Assembly: GCA_028282865.1 (NCBI GenBank)
Contig: JANQHA010000244.1
Location: forward strand, 1-6,625
Direction of reading: 5' to 3'
From: Oligoflexales bacterium
Lineage (GTDB): Bacteria > Bdellovibrionota_B > Oligoflexia > Oligoflexales > CACXFL01
Length of the DNA: 6,625 nt
Made by a program: the position numbers and the translations under genes. Numbering within the stretch: the stretch's first letter is position 1; the number at the start of each line of letters is the position of its first letter. A model generated the notes under the pieces. It was not told the DNA's origin. It searched no databases and was given only the letters and a program-made list of their open reading frames with translations. Shown in pieces: positions 5,124 to 6,625 of the stretch.

Positions 5124-6625
5124 TTGATTAAAAATTTTGCGATCATATGCTGCCTATTATTGAATACCGTTCGTGCGTATGGGCTTCCAGAGGGTATTAA
5201 GGAAAAGGTTGTTAGCTCTGTAGACTACCTAAACGAGTATACTTTAAAGATACAAAGTGACTCACAATTGCAATCTGCATTCTATTTGGGTTATCTAGAT
5301 GCCTTTTATCAGCGCCCTGACCTACTTCGCGACCAATTGGCTAAATTTATAAAGAATCATCGTGGCCATAAGCATTTTATTCCGTATTCAGAAAAGAACT
5401 TCAGCGAAAGCTTTATTGCTACCTATGAACAAATGGCGATTTTGTATGGATACTCTACCGAAGAGCTAGGGGAAACCTTATTAGTCATGTACGAACGTGA
5501 CTTAGGTAGAACCACTAGCGATAACATAGGTAGGTGGGTTAGTAAATTCGATAAGATCATAGTAGTCAAAGACGGCGGTGAAGCGCCAGCTAACTCAAAG
5601 CCAGTGCTATTTCTTGAGCTTATTAAAAAGACTAGCGAGCAAGCTTCTCCCGCGATCTTTGCCGCTGAGGGTGATCATCTCGCCCGCGAAGTTTTGACAA
5701 AGGTGGGGCCAGAACTCCAGTACTACTTACACCGGAAATTCCATGCAGAGATTTCCTGCACGCTCAGGCTGTATCCGGAAATTTATGACGCGAGCTTTGA
5801 GTTATTCCCAAAATACTCTTTCGCTGCCTCTGAGCTAGCGTCAGCTATGAAACACCCTCTATCAACTCTTAGAAATGCACCGTTAACGGTAAACTACTCC
5901 ATTAAAAATCACCCGGGTGTCTTCTACGATCGGCTACACCACCCTGGGAATAACTCCACAGACGGCGATGCGCTGCAAACAGTCAACCTCGAAGATGAAA
6001 CCTTGGAACAATGGCTGGAGCTGCTCAAAACCGGTGGAGTTTTTGCTGATCAAAAGGTTTTCTTTTTAGGCTATGGATGGGCTCGCGCATCAATGACTTC
6101 TGGTGGCCTTGCTGTTGAGTGGCAAAGTCGCAAAAATAACATTTCAGTTAGGCTAAAAGGTAACAACGCAAGAACGAAATCAGTTTCGCCAACCGTTGGC
6201 AGCTATTCAAACTCTAGCGGTGAAAGGTTTTACTACGGGAAATTTCAGACATCCCCTTTTGATCACAATGAAAAAATTGAGCTTGAGATAGGTTTACATG
6301 GCAAGACAAATATGGTGACCGCGATGACTGGAAAACGGGCCATAGTGTTTGACCCTAAAGTAGCAAATTTAATCGCAAGCCAGTTTCAAACCACTCATTT
6401 AAATATGATTAAAGCGACCCTCCATGCAATCAAACAAACTCGCTCGGCCTTAAAGGTCGAGTGGAACCTTGATATAACTCCCATCAATGAGCTATTTGAC
6501 AAAGACTTTAAAAACGGTGCCGAAGTAGTTGCATGGCTAAATATGGCACGAAAATCCTACGGAGACAGTGAAATAGCTGAGCAGAGGAGAGTAAACGCTA
6601 TAGAAGAGCAACAAAGTATTTTTGA
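5124..6625 (+). CDS. Secreted protein of unknown family, paralog 3 of 3 (TTG start, truncated by right edge)
   Basis: An open frame of 500 codons plus two bases reaches the window edge without a stop. It starts at TTG 5124: the frame opens after TAA at 5106-5108 and holds no ATG or GTG before it. A weak GGA lies at 5113-5115. The signal peptide has a hydrophobic core at 5-14 and VRA at 16-18, with cleavage before Tyr19. Blocks match the neighbours: FYLGY (53-57), RPDLL (64-68), HRGHKHFIPY (79-88), KFDKIIVV (141-148), LELIK to RKF (164-206) with IFAAEGD, YSFAASEL (231-238), WLELLKTGG (297-305), GWARASMTSG (318-327), and C-terminal helices. Cys212 corresponds to Cys229 of paralog 1. The visible end, SIF plus GA (a Glu or Asp codon), aligns with GFFE of paralog 1, so only about 13-14 residues should be missing. 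Function unknown. Confidence 0.85.
   Translation, partial: MIKNFAIICCLLLNTVRAYGLPEGIKEKVVSSVDYLNEYTLKIQSDSQLQSAFYLGYLDAFYQRPDLLRDQLAKFIKNHRGHKHFIPYSEKNFSESFIATYEQMAILYGYSTEELGETLLVMYERDLGRTTSDNIGRWVSKFDKIIVVKDGGEAPANSKPVLFLELIKKTSEQASPAIFAAEGDHLAREVLTKVGPELQYYLHRKFHAEISCTLRLYPEIYDASFELFPKYSFAASELASAMKHPLSTLRNAPLTVNYSIKNHPGVFYDRLHHPGNNSTDGDALQTVNLEDETLEQWLELLKTGGVFADQKVFFLGYGWARASMTSGGLAVEWQSRKNNISVRLKGNNARTKSVSPTVGSYSNSSGERFYYGKFQTSPFDHNEKIELEIGLHGKTNMVTAMTGKRAIVFDPKVANLIASQFQTTHLNMIKATLHAIKQTRSALKVEWNLDITPINELFDKDFKNGAEVVAWLNMARKSYGDSEIAEQRRVNAIEEQQSIF

Larger units (their letters stand above)
1719..6625 (+). repeat. Tandem array of three diverged paralogous genes
   Basis: Three same-direction genes encode full-length relatives, separated by 110 and 139 bases. 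In the 43-residue central block (181-223, 171-213 and 164-206 of the three proteins) the pairs share 31 (1 vs 2), 30 (1 vs 3) and 31 (2 vs 3) identical residues, so no pair is clearly younger by this measure. Short DNA identities persist, for example an 18-base exact match at 2004-2021 and 3671-3688 coding for the THFVPY region. The array may continue beyond the right edge. Confidence 0.9.

Noticed and set aside
1719..6625. Toxin-immunity, phage or defence-system reading of the array
   Set aside because: No nuclease, protease, immunity, integrase or phage signature was seen; the three genes are plain paralogs with signal peptides, so such a role would be guesswork.

Overview
The window looks like chromosomal DNA of a Gram-negative, probably gammaproteobacterial, organism. 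The DNA is moderately AT-rich, promoter-like hexamers are sigma70-type, signal peptides are Sec-type and one membrane protein has a VTT fold. No marker gene fixes the taxon, so this is an inference.

Layout. At the left edge (1-122, minus strand) is the 5' end of a gene for a small secreted protein, missing from the usual ORF lists because it runs off the window. After an 87-base divergent gap with a good extended -10 comes a 473-residue membrane protein (210-1631). It joins an N-terminal VTT (TVP38/TMEM64/DedA-like) domain to a C-terminal alpha/beta hydrolase of lipase type with a plausible Ser-Asp-His triad.

The rest (1719-6625) is a tandem array of three diverged paralogs of about 520 residues: 1719-3320, 3431-4984 and 5124 onward. 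The third is cut by the right edge after 500 codons. Each begins with a signal peptide and has no membrane segment in the mature part, so each is probably periplasmic or exported. I do not recognise the family. All three share the same ordered blocks: an N-terminal FYLGY / RPDLL / HxxHxHF(V/I)PY block, a central 43-residue block around IFAAEGD (30-31 of 43 identical in every pair), a WLxLLKxGG / GWxxASMxSG block, a variable strand-like stretch, and an alpha-helical C-terminus. In the two complete copies this ends in a GFFEGF/GYFQGF-type motif and a single Cys. The second and third copies have no usable ATG and must start at TTG.

The copies are not a tightly packed operon. Gaps are 110 and 139 bases, and each copy has a TTGAC-type -35-like element 58-65 bases before its start codon, so each was probably duplicated with its own promoter. 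A working link between the membrane hydrolase and the secreted paralogs is possible but rests only on adjacency. No RNA genes, IS elements, CRISPR arrays or integration sites were seen, and no intergenic gap exceeds 140 bases.
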